This document shows, in pieces, positions 19,193 to 27,961 of a stretch of DNA of 64,000 nt. The notes beneath the pieces are model-generated. The model was not told the origin of the DNA. It ran no database searches and saw only the letters and a program-made list of their open reading frames with translations. The first letter of the stretch is position 1. Every line of letters starts with the position of its first letter. This DNA comes from Prorocentrum cordatum (taxonomy: Eukaryota; Sar; Dinophyceae; Prorocentrales; Prorocentraceae), in NCBI GenBank assembly GCA_963575745.1, contig CAUYUJ010014553.1, forward strand, positions 1 through 64,000, given 5' to 3'. The position numbers and the translations under genes are program-made.

Positions 19193-20590
19193 TTGGAAGG
19201 ACTTAGATCGCATGAAGGAGCTGGAACTTCCCTTCAGCGTATGCGATCGAGCAATGCTAAATGCCCGCCGGCGAAGCCGACTGGGACGAACGTGCACCAA
19301 TTGTCGGCGGCTCAGTCGTCTGGCGCCGTGTCCGTTCCATCACAGTCTGACCTGACGAACATAGCAGATGCGGGGGCGTCAACCCTGGTGGTAAGAGAGA
19401 TGGCGCATTCTCCACCCGAGGAGCGGGGCGAAACATTAGCAGAGAGATCCATATTGGCTCAGTTTTGCTCGGTTTGCTTTCGCCCGAAAACGGGGAATTG
19501 CGTCGGCTGTGGCCGATCGGCTTGTGAAGATCATTTCGATGCGAGCGCTAGAAGATGTTCAAAATGTGATTTATGGAGTGAAAGGTCGGCTGCCAGCATG
19601 CGAGAAGAAGAGGCCATGGCGAACGCAGCTGAGACAGAGAAAGGAACGATGAGGCTCAAAGCCATCATCACGGATCCAACTCCGTATGCTGAACAGAAGC
19701 GAAGTAAAGGGCTCGCTCTGAGCTCATTTGATGTGCCGTTACTGTTTCGGGACACTCCTATAAGGCCGTTGTTGCGCGATAACTTTACTGTCCCAGGTCC
19801 TGCCCTAGAGGGTCCGGCTACGCCGTGTATCCCTGAGAGTGGATTTCCAATTAACGTTAAACTGACAGGTTCTAGTGGCGACAACACACTCGCCAATTAC
19901 CGCCCATCCGCAAGGGATGGCTCTGCGGGGCCGACGGCGACTAAGTCGTCGGGTCGGGCGCTGAAGGGCAGGGCGGAAATGGGGATGACAAGAGTGACGC
20001 TCCGAACTCCGAGAACACGTCGATGCGTGACGACGGTCGAGGCAAAAGACCGCATAAGTCGCCTCCAGGAAGCCCAGGGGGTTCAGATCCCTCGGATGGC
20101 GGAGGCAGCCGCGGAGGACCTCAAGGCCCTCGCGGGCCGCAGGATCCAGTTGTCATTGATGAAGGTACGCCATCCATTAGATCAATGGAGACAGGTAGGC
20201 AATAATCAGAAAATCGACCTAATGGATATCCCCACCGTTGCTAACATAAGGGAGTGGCAAATGCATGCGGTCCGGGCGATCGCCGGATCGTCGCCTGAGA
20301 GTCAGGCAGCGCATCGCTGGATCGCGGAAGCAATGGGCCCAGCCGTGGACGATGAGCAGCTAAAAGATGCAGGGCGCTGTCAGCGGCTTGACCTTATGAT
20401 TGCTACAAATCTGATAGAAAAATCCAACAAGATGCGGATAAATCGTATGCAGACTGGTCATCATATCCATTTCCTCCAACAGATCCAACGGATGGTGTGC
20501 AGCGCCCGGAATGAGGGAAGGCTCTTAACTGGACGCGTGATGGTACGAGCCATTTGCCATTGGTGCTCTGTCCGATCAGAGTTGGGCTAA
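19193..20590 (+). CDS. gag: Gag core with N-terminal Cys cluster
   Basis: 465 residues. Residues about 90-130 form a compact Cys cluster (FCSVCFRPKTGNCVGCG, then CEDHFDASARRCSKC) that should bind two zincs. The C-terminal third (about residues 340-465) is helical and resembles Gag of other elements in position and composition. The frame ends at a TAA (20588-20590), but the same frame stays open for another 880 bases into the CCCH-finger segment, so the two were probably one Gag. No start other than the first Met can be argued for. Confidence 0.6.
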   Translation: MEGLRSHEGAGTSLQRMRSSNAKCPPAKPTGTNVHQLSAAQSSGAVSVPSQSDLTNIADAGASTLVVREMAHSPPEERGETLAERSILAQFCSVCFRPKTGNCVGCGRSACEDHFDASARRCSKCDLWSERSAASMREEEAMANAAETEKGTMRLKAIITDPTPYAEQKRSKGLALSSFDVPLLFRDTPIRPLLRDNFTVPGPALEGPATPCIPESGFPINVKLTGSSGDNTLANYRPSARDGSAGPTATKSSGRALKGRAEMGMTRVTLRTPRTRRCVTTVEAKDRISRLQEAQGVQIPRMAEAAAEDLKALAGRRIQLSLMKVRHPLDQWRQVGNNQKIDLMDIPTVANIREWQMHAVRAIAGSSPESQAAHRWIAEAMGPAVDDEQLKDAGRCQRLDLMIATNLIEKSNKMRINRMQTGHHIHFLQQIQRMVCSARNEGRLLTGRVMVRAICHWCSVRSELG

Positions 20591-21472
20591 TGTCGCATTT
20601 CGCGGGGTATCTTCAAGGTAGTTATTGACCCCCGCAAGCCAGATGCTGACCTGCTTCATTTCTATAGACGTGCTAGACAGGCACGTCTAGGCGGAGGTGG
20701 GGGTAATGACAACCGAAGGAATGCCGGCGGTAAAGCCGCTCCGGCAGAAGTGGCAGCCAAGCTGGGGAAACCCACTGATGTCATGAAAAGCGGATTGACT
20801 AAGGGCGAGACGACGGGCAAGTACGTGCGTAAGGGCGAAACCTGCCCGTATGCTGGGAAAGTTTGCCCCTTTAATCATAAGAAGCCCAAGAATGCCGCGC
20901 CGGCTCAGCCGAGTGCGGGAAAGAAAAACAGCGCTGCACCTGCCCAGGATAAGGGTGCCAGAGGGGGATCCAAAGACAGAAGCCGAAAAGGGCAGGGTCG
21001 ATCCCAGACCCCGACGGGTGGACGCGGAAAAGGAGCGCAACAGAAAAACAGGAGTCAATCCAATCAATCGCGCGGAAGAGAGAGCAATATCCCATGTTAC
21101 GCGTATTCCCGAGATCCCAAGAATTGTCGAGGGCCGGCAGATGGTTGCAACAAGGCTCACAGAACGCTGAGTGACGCTGAGAAGCTCAAACGTGACAAGT
21201 GGGAGCAGTCGAAGCTTGACGCGGGACAATCTTTGGGATGTGAGCGTACGACCAAACAAGCCAATGCCGCCGCTGCCAATGTCTCATCAACAGGAGGTAA
21301 CACTGGCTCGAGAGCCTCTAACATTAATTCTGACAAACGCAAGAAGGATGGAGACAATAGCAAAGGCAAAGGCAAAGGCAAGGACATGGTCTTCCGCTCC
21401 TACAGGGAGACAGGTAAGTGCTCGCGCGGCAAAGAGTGCTGGTTTGCCCAGACCACGGACGGTCATCCGTGA
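20591..21472 (+). CDS. gag: Gag C-terminus with CCCH-type zinc fingers
   Basis: Same frame as the preceding Gag segment beyond a single TAA; the first Met is much later, so it is read here as a continuation. Three CCCH-like fingers are visible: GETCPYAGKVCPFNH (about 20835-20880, first Cys missing), PCYAYSRDPKNC...GCNKAH (about 21094-21165) and GKCSRGKECWFAQ (about 21415-21452, last His changed). Between them is a Lys/Gly/Gln-rich basic stretch. CCCH fingers bind RNA in cellular proteins; here they replace the usual CCHC knuckle. Ends at TGA. Confidence 0.6.
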   Translation, partial: CRISRGIFKVVIDPRKPDADLLHFYRRARQARLGGGGGNDNRRNAGGKAAPAEVAAKLGKPTDVMKSGLTKGETTGKYVRKGETCPYAGKVCPFNHKKPKNAAPAQPSAGKKNSAAPAQDKGARGGSKDRSRKGQGRSQTPTGGRGKGAQQKNRSQSNQSRGRESNIPCYAYSRDPKNCRGPADGCNKAHRTLSDAEKLKRDKWEQSKLDAGQSLGCERTTKQANAAAANVSSTGGNTGSRASNINSDKRKKDGDNSKGKGKGKDMVFRSYRETGKCSRGKECWFAQTTDGHP

Positions 21473-21731
21473 CAGTGGCTTCACACTGGCGGCTCAGCCG
21501 TCAGTGTTGGAGGAATGATACATGTAATTTTGTTAAGGGTCTTCTTCCTTATCTTCCTTGCTCGGCGGATGTGGCGAAGCCCGCGTCGGTCAAGCAGAAA
21601 ACGGGGGGGTCAGGAGAGACCCGCTGACCAAGTCAGCTTGGGTGCCATAGCGTGCCCCGCTCCGTTATTTCGGGGCCTCCCTGGGCAGAAACAAGCAAGC
21701 CCTAAGTTTTTGAAAGCTGTCGCTGCTACCG
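21473..21731 (+). other. Gag-protease junction
   Basis: No separate domain. A frame change from 2 to 3 must occur here to reach the protease. A CGGCTCAGCCG palindrome lies at 21490-21500. Confidence 0.4.
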
Positions 21732-22388
21732 GTGGGGGGGGAGACTACCGGAATCCCTTCGGCGACGAAGTTTACCAGGAAAGCAGGAAACAGGTCGAGA
21801 GTCTCGTCAATGTCCTTGCGAATTTCCTATATCCTCTTTCTCGGGGCGCGATCAAGAAGTACTGGTGCGTCCCCCCCTAGTAAGAGTTGCATCCGACATC
21901 ATAAAAGCGATAGATGCAATCTCCGTGTCCGTTTTCACCCCTCTACTGAGGAACCCACTATCACTTGGAGGAAGGCGCGTCGCTACGACTTGAAAGAGTT
22001 GCCTTCGAGTAGCACAGACAGACGGAGGTTCCCGGGAGAAGCGCGCAGACATACATCCACTCTGTCGAGGGCATCTACTGTAGAAGCTTTGATCAGAGCG
22101 TCGGACCTGCAAGATGAAGTCTGGCACCTCTGGTTGAAGACTGAGGAGGGGGGAGAGGGCCCGCGCGGCGCAGCCGCTGCTGGATGCACAGACAAAGATG
22201 CTGCGTATCTCGGCGCGCTGAGCTTCATCATTGACACAGGATGTGGGTATAACCTCACAGCGGAAAAATGCATCAGAAGTGCAGGTGCAATGAGGTTGAT
22301 TCGAAAGCTTCCGCAATCGATCACTCTGAACACTGCTGGGGGAGAATCCAAGGCCCTCGGTTCAGTTCGCATCGTTCTAACGCTTTAG
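21732..22388 (+). CDS. pol: Aspartic protease of element 2
   Basis: 218 codons. LSFIIDTGCGYNLT (Asp at residue 168, nt 22233) is the retroelement aspartic-protease active site, followed by ITLNTAGGESKALGSVRI, the flap and following strands. The protease matures the polyprotein. Its last strand (MPETPCVISVGERC) is in frame 2, so a one-base shift is needed near 22375-22390, where the sequences overlap. Residues before about 140 are variable linker. Confidence 0.75.
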   Translation: MGGETTGIPSATKFTRKAGNRSRVSSMSLRISYILFLGARSRSTGASPPSKSCIRHHKSDRCNLRVRFHPSTEEPTITWRKARRYDLKELPSSSTDRRRFPGEARRHTSTLSRASTVEALIRASDLQDEVWHLWLKTEEGGEGPRGAAAAGCTDKDAAYLGALSFIIDTGCGYNLTAEKCIRSAGAMRLIRKLPQSITLNTAGGESKALGSVRIVLTL

Positions 22389-23542
22389 TCATGCCGGAGA
22401 CTCCGTGCGTGATTTCGGTAGGAGAGCGGTGCGTGGATCACGGCTTTAGCTTCTTCTGGCCAGCAGGCCAAAGACCCTACTTGTTATTGCCCAATGGCCA
22501 AAGAGTGGACCTGGCCGTTGAGGGCAAGATACCGTACTTGACCCTATCAGGCAAAGAGGCACTGGGTCAGTGGATGTGTGCGGTTGCCGCCGGAAAAGGT
22601 GAGGCCCCCGAGCGGTGGTGTTGCGTGACGCCAGGCGCCAAGGCATTCCTGGACAATGTGGAATCTGCGGGAGGCCCTCCGCCCCGCGCTGTCCAGACTC
22701 GCGTGACCATAGACCTGCATGCACATGAGTTGATTGGAACCCACAGCTACGCTGATGGACGGCCGACTGAGATCGCGGCCGCCTTTCCATCTTCGATAGA
22801 CTCTGCGGATACCACCACCTACTTCTATTATTCGCTTCAAAAGGCTAGTGAATGCGGTTGGAGTCGGACGCCGACCGGTATCGCTGCCTCTAAAAGTCTC
22901 TCAGCTTTGCCCGACCACGGTCAAGCCGTCGGTCAGTGCGACGAACAGCCCGGCAAAGCCGAGGCCTGCGCTGCCGCATACAGATACCCCCGTGGGTATG
23001 GAGTTTCCGGATGTCTTCCTTACGAAATATATCGAGGACTGGACTCATATGTGTGCAGCGCGGCCCCAGGACCCGAAGAGGGTGAAGTTGGAGACGCTGA
23101 CGGTGTCGACTTAGTCGACGTCGACGCACCGCCAGATTTAGACCCAGACGTTGCGGAGGTTGAGGTGTCGGAGACCGTTGCCGAGCGGCTAAAGACGGCC
23201 GCAGCCTCCCTGCCGCACCTTCTAACTCATACTCCCAAGAACCCATATTGTTCATTATGCAATGGGGCCAAAATTATTAGAAAGCAACAGCGCAAAGCGC
23301 AACACAAAGGGCTTAAGGTTCCCCGCCCATGCGCTAACCCCACTTCGTTCGGACACCTGACGACGGTGGACCATTGGTTTGCGATGGATGAACTATCGCG
23401 GGGGCTCCACGACGAGACCGCGTGTGTGACTTTTCGCGACCGAGCTACGGACTTTCTCGGCGCTCAGGGTGTACACGACAAGTCTGCGGTTCACGCGTGT
23501 AACTTTGTAGTAAACCTGAGAGCCCCGGAGGATAAGTTATAA
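22268..23542 (+). CDS. pol: Protease C-terminus and integrase N-terminus
   Basis: Residues about 40-95 finish the protease (CVISVGERCVDHGFSFFWPA is a typical Copia segment). After an acidic linker, HLLTHTPKNPYCSLC (about residues 317-331) is the HHCC zinc site of integrase. TTVDHWFAMDE (about 364-374) contains the first catalytic Asp. The frame meets a TAA at 23540-23542, but the same frame continues directly into the rest of the integrase core. Confidence 0.72.
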   Translation: MHQKCRCNEVDSKASAIDHSEHCWGRIQGPRFSSHRSNALVMPETPCVISVGERCVDHGFSFFWPAGQRPYLLLPNGQRVDLAVEGKIPYLTLSGKEALGQWMCAVAAGKGEAPERWCCVTPGAKAFLDNVESAGGPPPRAVQTRVTIDLHAHELIGTHSYADGRPTEIAAAFPSSIDSADTTTYFYYSLQKASECGWSRTPTGIAASKSLSALPDHGQAVGQCDEQPGKAEACAAAYRYPRGYGVSGCLPYEIYRGLDSYVCSAAPGPEEGEVGDADGVDLVDVDAPPDLDPDVAEVEVSETVAERLKTAAASLPHLLTHTPKNPYCSLCNGAKIIRKQQRKAQHKGLKVPRPCANPTSFGHLTTVDHWFAMDELSRGLHDETACVTFRDRATDFLGAQGVHDKSAVHACNFVVNLRAPEDKL

Positions 23543-24145
23543 TATTGTTATACAGATGGTGCAAGAGAGCTTGCGAGGGCATGTTGCGAGCTCAATATTG
23601 CCCATGATCCCACCATCCCAGGAAACAAGAAACATAGCGCTGTTGCCGAGCGTGCAAATGGCGTGGTGCAGATGGGGGCCAGAGCCTTACTCATGCAGGC
23701 CAGTCTTCCGCCACCGTTTTGGACCTATGCAGTCCGTTACTTCTGCTTATGCTACAATACTCGAACCCCGGCAGAGGGGCAGTCAAGCTGGGAGCGACGC
23801 TTTGGATGTACATTCGACGCTCCGCTCCTTCCCTTCGGATCCCTCATGCGCTACGTGCCTCCACCTGAGTCCAGATTTCGGACCGCCAAGACTGGTGCAA
23901 CGATGATTCCGGGGATATGCTTGGGGTATGTGCACAAAGCGGGGGGGCTGGTTGGACCAGATAGCTATGTTGTCCCTCTGAGGCAATTGGATGGACTGAA
24001 CATGGAGACAGGGCGTACCCCAGAGGGAAATCGACCCACCATTGAAAAGTCTGACCAGGTGTACAGCAACATCTTAGATGGTACTGCTGATGACCAGTCG
24101 CCCCAATTCCTTCTGCGAAAAGCGTACGAGAAAGCGGCGACATAA
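23543..24145 (+). CDS. pol: Integrase catalytic core, C-terminal part
   Basis: Begins immediately after the TAA of the previous feature in the same frame. YTDGARELARACC gives the second catalytic Asp and HSAVAERANGVVQM gives the catalytic Glu, so with the first Asp upstream the DDE triad is complete. The block LPPPFWTYAVRYFCLCYNTR is the standard Copia continuation, followed by the GICLGYV and SYVVPL C-terminal strands. Integrase inserts the cDNA into the genome. Only the internal TAA and frameshifts elsewhere argue against function. Confidence 0.75.
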   Translation, partial: YCYTDGARELARACCELNIAHDPTIPGNKKHSAVAERANGVVQMGARALLMQASLPPPFWTYAVRYFCLCYNTRTPAEGQSSWERRFGCTFDAPLLPFGSLMRYVPPPESRFRTAKTGATMIPGICLGYVHKAGGLVGPDSYVVPLRQLDGLNMETGRTPEGNRPTIEKSDQVYSNILDGTADDQSPQFLLRKAYEKAAT

Positions 24146-24267
24146 GTACGATCCGTCACGATCCCCACAGAAACACAGGAGAAGCTGCGGCCGTCCCAGA
24201 CGGACCTCAACCAGCCACAGGGATAAGACCGGACAACACGTTTAATGTTGACGATCCTGTTATTGTT

Positions 24268-24729
24268 ATGCCACCGCCTTCTCAAGGAGGCGAGGGCGTT
24301 CCACGCGTCGACTCAGAGGCCGTTCTAGAAGACGACGGCCCAGGGGGTTTGTGCGTGGGTGACGAGCCTATGGTTGTTGGCGGTAGGGATCCTCAACGCG
24401 ACTCCCATCCAGCTGACAAGAATCAAAAGCTGGGACTCGCACGACTCGAGTATCGTTTGGACAGACAGTCCAACTTCTCAGCGGCTAAGCCGCGCGAGAA
24501 GGTCCCCGGGAAAGGGCAACTTCTTGCTCGAACAACTCAAAACCTGGACACGATGGAATACTTCGAAGACAGACGAATCGTCGCTGGACTCACAAAAGAG
24601 GAGTTGACACATAAACTTCCAGTGACAGGTCGTCGAAAGACATGCAGGATTCGAGTTGTTCTTTATTATGATCCCGACTACGTGCCTATAACACGAGTGT
24701 GGGTCACAGACCCTGAAAAAGCTGCCTGA
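24268..24729 (+). CDS. Integrase-RT linker protein segment
   Basis: 154 codons, acidic at first and then basic, with KEELTHKLPVTGRRKTCRIR and YYDPDYVPITRVWVTD near the end. No catalytic motif. It sits where Copia Pol has its variable linker. Confidence 0.4.
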   Translation: MPPPSQGGEGVPRVDSEAVLEDDGPGGLCVGDEPMVVGGRDPQRDSHPADKNQKLGLARLEYRLDRQSNFSAAKPREKVPGKGQLLARTTQNLDTMEYFEDRRIVAGLTKEELTHKLPVTGRRKTCRIRVVLYYDPDYVPITRVWVTDPEKAA

Positions 24730-24745
24730 ATCCACCAATCCGGGG

Positions 24746-25114
24746 ATGCATCCGGGACGATGGTTGAACGTGAATCAAGCGCAGCGCCGGCGGGCCGTGG
24801 AACAATACAAGGCAGAAAAGAGAGGATTCTTCGGTATTGAAGATCCCGGCCCTTGCCTCGGACTCCTGCGTGACATTGGCCTGGCTGTGGGCGACCCACC
24901 GACTCCGCCTGATCCCGCAGAGGCCCAGCCACTTGCGGCTCTTCTAGAGGTCAGGTTTTCAGCGCCTGAGGTGGCTGAGAGGCTGCGCCGATTGAAGAAA
25001 AACAGCCTGTGCTACACCCTTGGCAGCGGACGTGGGGCGGCGTCGCGACACACCCAGGGCGGTCAAGCCGCGCCAGCGACTGATGCATCCTCGGAGGAAG
25101 ATGATTCGGTATGA
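24746..25114 (+). CDS. Second linker segment, Pro/Ala-rich
   Basis: 122 codons. The opening MHPGRWLNVNQAQRRRAVEQ is helical and basic, the rest is Pro/Ala-rich and ends acidic. Probably continuous with the preceding linker across a frameshift. No domain recognised. Confidence 0.35.
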   Translation: MHPGRWLNVNQAQRRRAVEQYKAEKRGFFGIEDPGPCLGLLRDIGLAVGDPPTPPDPAEAQPLAALLEVRFSAPEVAERLRRLKKNSLCYTLGSGRGAASRHTQGGQAAPATDASSEEDDSV

Positions 25115-25213
25115 CATCTTTCGGATGATGAAGATATTTGATGGAAACAGACATGGTATGGAGACACTATTGCACGAGATGGGCTCCCCTCCGGCTCAGC
25201 CGGTAGGGATTCT

Positions 25214-25558
25214 TTGTCCGATGATCAAGATGACGGGTCTGAGGACAATCATGAGGCAAGCCAGACCCCGAGTCCGGCGGCCGCCGCGTCGCGGCGAAGC
25301 GTGCCTCGGATGCCGCTACAGCATAACTCAGAGGCAGATCTCAGTCATTGTGAAAATGAAAAATTTGATTTGCAATATTTCTACAATCCTTTTACTGACC
25401 TTATTTCAATCGTCGATGAAGCCTTCCAACTTCCTAATGATTGGCGACGCGCCCACGTAGATGCTGCTGTCGCCAGATCCGTCTCGAAAGACGAGGCCAA
25501 AGCAAATAAAGATGCCCAAGCTGCCCTGAGAAAAGATGGGATAGGTTGCGGGCCATAG
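25214..25558 (+). CDS. pol: RT N-terminal segment
   Basis: 114 codons. YNPFTDLISIVDEAFQLPND is followed by a helical region with VSKDEAKANKDAQAALRKD. In Copia Pol the RT begins with just such an Asp/Glu-Ala-Trp-Asp-Lys helix before the fingers. The frame shifts by one base at the overlap (25546-25558) and the RT continues in the next feature. Confidence 0.55.
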   Translation: MSDDQDDGSEDNHEASQTPSPAAAASRRSVPRMPLQHNSEADLSHCENEKFDLQYFYNPFTDLISIVDEAFQLPNDWRRAHVDAAVARSVSKDEAKANKDAQAALRKDGIGCGP

Positions 25559-26103
25559 GCACATGGACAGAAGATGGCGTCAGAGAGTGCTCTGATGTGG
25601 TTGCCGAACTCAAGGGAAAGACGGCCCATTTTGGCCGGCTGTTTGCGATCCTTGTTGAAAAGAACTCGGAGTTACCGTTGGGACATAAAGGTCGCAGGTA
25701 TAAAGGTCGGGTAGTTTGCGATGGCTCGAGTGTTCAAGATCAAACTAAGGATGTGGCATTATTCCAGGAACTTCCCAGCAGTCCCACCACGATGCAGGCC
25801 AGCAAAGCAGCCGACACCTACGGGCTATTCGAAGGTCACAGCATCGAGCAAGCGGATGCCCGCCAGGCCTACGCTCAGTCGAAACTGGGGGTCACCCCCA
25901 CGTGGGTTTTCTTGCCTCGAGATGAATGGCCTAAGGCGTGGTCGCACATGCGTGGCCCCGTATGCCCACTGTATCTATACGGGCACCCTGATTCAGGTGG
26001 ATATTGGGAGCAGAATTGTGAAGGGCATGTTACGGCAAAAGGCTTTGTGAAGTGTAGTCCGTGGCGCAGCTGTTATGTCCACAAGGAATTGCACATTTTC
26101 TGA
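25546..26103 (+). CDS. pol: Reverse transcriptase fingers and palm, motif A
   Basis: GRRYKGRVVCDGSSVQDQTK is the RT block usually written K-A-R-L-V-x-R-G. SIEQADARQAYAQSKLG is motif A with the catalytic Asp kept (residue about 105). TWVFLPRDEWPK and CPLYLYGHPDSGGYWEQ follow as in a divergent Copia RT family. The frame ends at TGA just after HKELHIF, where a shift links to the DD-box segment that overlaps it. Confidence 0.72.
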   Translation: MRAIGTWTEDGVRECSDVVAELKGKTAHFGRLFAILVEKNSELPLGHKGRRYKGRVVCDGSSVQDQTKDVALFQELPSSPTTMQASKAADTYGLFEGHSIEQADARQAYAQSKLGVTPTWVFLPRDEWPKAWSHMRGPVCPLYLYGHPDSGGYWEQNCEGHVTAKGFVKCSPWRSCYVHKELHIF

Positions 26104-26666
26104 TTATCTATGTTGATGACTTTAAGCTGTCGGGACCTGCCGACAAGCTCGCCGAGGGCTGGAAACTATTACAAGAGCCCTCTGGTAACTGTCCCAAGGG
26201 AATCGAGATAGATCCTCCAACTGCAGTTGGACAATACTTGGGATGTGAACATACATTGTCAACCCGAACGGTTGAATGGCAGGGTGAGTTACCTGCAATC
26301 TTAGACCCGCCTCCTCCCAATGTTAAGAAAAACGCCTCCGTCACAGACGAGAGTAGCGAGGAGGAAACGGGGGGTGACTCGGCGGTTCAACCGTCCGAGC
26401 CATATCAGCCGAGAGAACCAAAATTAGAAAAAGTCATAGAATATGACATGACGGAGTTCTTTGAGTCCTGTGTTACCTTGTATGCTCAGCTAACGGACAC
26501 CGACCCAGCTACTTATCCGGACTCGGGTGCCCCGTTTGGCCCTGAGCTTACTGATCTAGAAGATGGCCAGGGCGGCCCAAGAGGCGAAATTTCCTCCCCC
26601 GCTGAGGAGGCAATAGCATCAGCCTTGCAAATCAATGTTGATTCTGGCCCCCTGATTGGAAGATAG
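26061..26666 (+). CDS. pol: Reverse transcriptase DD box and thumb
   Basis: LIIYVDDFKLSGPADKLAEG carries an intact YVDD box (the two Asp at nt 26115 and 26118). QYLGCEHTL is the following block E. From about residue 85 the sequence is an acidic and Pro-rich insert not seen in compact Copia RTs. Together with motif A upstream, all three catalytic Asp of RT are present in the DNA, in different frames. Confidence 0.75.
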   Translation: MAQLLCPQGIAHFLIIYVDDFKLSGPADKLAEGWKLLQEPSGNCPKGIEIDPPTAVGQYLGCEHTLSTRTVEWQGELPAILDPPPPNVKKNASVTDESSEEETGGDSAVQPSEPYQPREPKLEKVIEYDMTEFFESCVTLYAQLTDTDPATYPDSGAPFGPELTDLEDGQGGPRGEISSPAEEAIASALQINVDSGPLIGR

Positions 26667-26860
26667 AAGTTATTGGCCTTGACGCAGCAGTAGCAAGCCC
26701 TGATGACCCCGAGCCACCGACTCAGTCGGGTGTGCTCCAACCCATTGCAGCAAAAGTATTGATGAAGATACTTTATGGTGCGTGAATGGCAAGATGCGAC
26801 TTGCTTCGAGCAGTATGTCAAACCGCAAGTTGCATCACAAAATAGACAGAACAACAAGAC
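26667..26860 (+). other. RT-RNase H connection
   Basis: Short interval with stops. Frame 1 (26782-26967) and frame 2 (from 26861) share the join to RNase H. A CCGACTCAGTCGG palindrome lies at 26717-26729. Confidence 0.4.
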
Positions 26861-27847
26861 ATGGATCTATTCCGCCTCATATGTTATATCAAATGTACCT
26901 CCCATTGCCGTATGACTTCGTGGGTAGGCGACAAAAAGGAGGATGTCATGTTAAAGCAATATTATGATGCAGACTTGGCAAGCGACATTCGCACACATCG
27001 GAGCACGAATGTTAGCTATCAAGCCATTTGGGGCCCCTACACGAGAGCTGGACAGTCCATGGGATCACAACGCCAAACGTGTGTTTCCCAGAGTACCCTT
27101 GAGGCTGAGATTGTCGCAGCCGACCTTGCGTTACGCAAGGAGCTGCTTGCGGCGCTACCGCTTTGGGAAATACTGCTTGACAGACCAGTGCGATGTCTAT
27201 TTTTGGAAGATAACCAAGCGGTTTGCAAGGTCATCGAGGCGGGTGGGCCAATGAAGCTCATGCATCTCTCGAGAACGCATATAATCGATGCTGCAGCTGT
27301 GTCTGAACAATTTTCTCGTGGCCTTGTTGAGCTCCAGTATGAAAGAACTCAAAACGAGGCTGCCGATATTGGAACCAAAAGATTTATTGACCCTTTGGCA
27401 TGGGTGAAAGTTCTATATATTGTCAACATTGTTGCGCCTAAATTCTGGGCCACTAAGCGGTGCCAAGATTATCTGGGCTCGATGTTTTCAGACGGACTTC
27501 CCTTGAAACCCGGGGTGATTCTGAAGCCCCGCTTGGGCCCTAGTTCGGCCTTGCGGAGAGGAGCTGGTTTACCTAGCAAAACGATGAACAAAAATAACAA
27601 GCGCCCCAACAAGGGTAAACCTGTCGTGGCCGCTCCCGGCAAAGCCGCGGAGGCATGCGCTCTCAGTGCAACGAAAACTGCGGATGCATCCGGCTCCGCC
27701 GAAGACGCAGGTAATACAACTCCCCTTATGACCAGAGAAGGTTACAGCAGAGGCTCCGAGAAAACGAGAGCGATGGATAATATAACCAAGAAAAGTTCTG
27801 ATCGCGAAATGAAGGCAATGTTTGACATGACGGATAGCGAAAATTAG
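26861..27847 (+). CDS. pol: RNase H of element 2
   Basis: 328 residues. All four acidic residues of a Copia RNase H can be placed: DADLASD (about residue 37), STLEAEIVAADLALRKE (Glu, about 81), LFLEDNQAVCKVI (Asp, about 117) and RTQNEAADIGTKRF (Asp, about 167). The last block, with GTK, is the standard end. Residues about 230-328 are a basic/Ala-rich tail with no domain. It removes the RNA strand of the RNA-DNA hybrid. TAG stops at 27845 and 27959 separate it from the same-frame cargo gene that follows. Confidence 0.8.
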   Translation: MDLFRLICYIKCTSHCRMTSWVGDKKEDVMLKQYYDADLASDIRTHRSTNVSYQAIWGPYTRAGQSMGSQRQTCVSQSTLEAEIVAADLALRKELLAALPLWEILLDRPVRCLFLEDNQAVCKVIEAGGPMKLMHLSRTHIIDAAAVSEQFSRGLVELQYERTQNEAADIGTKRFIDPLAWVKVLYIVNIVAPKFWATKRCQDYLGSMFSDGLPLKPGVILKPRLGPSSALRRGAGLPSKTMNKNNKRPNKGKPVVAAPGKAAEACALSATKTADASGSAEDAGNTTPLMTREGYSRGSEKTRAMDNITKKSSDREMKAMFDMTDSEN

Positions 27848-27961
27848 TCAAATGCCTCCATGGCGCCCGAAAGCGTGGAATATATTCCCGGTAACAATCA
27901 TTTTCTTCCTCATCCTCCGCCTGCTGCGGCTGCTAGTTCCTTGGGTCAAAAGGACACGTAG

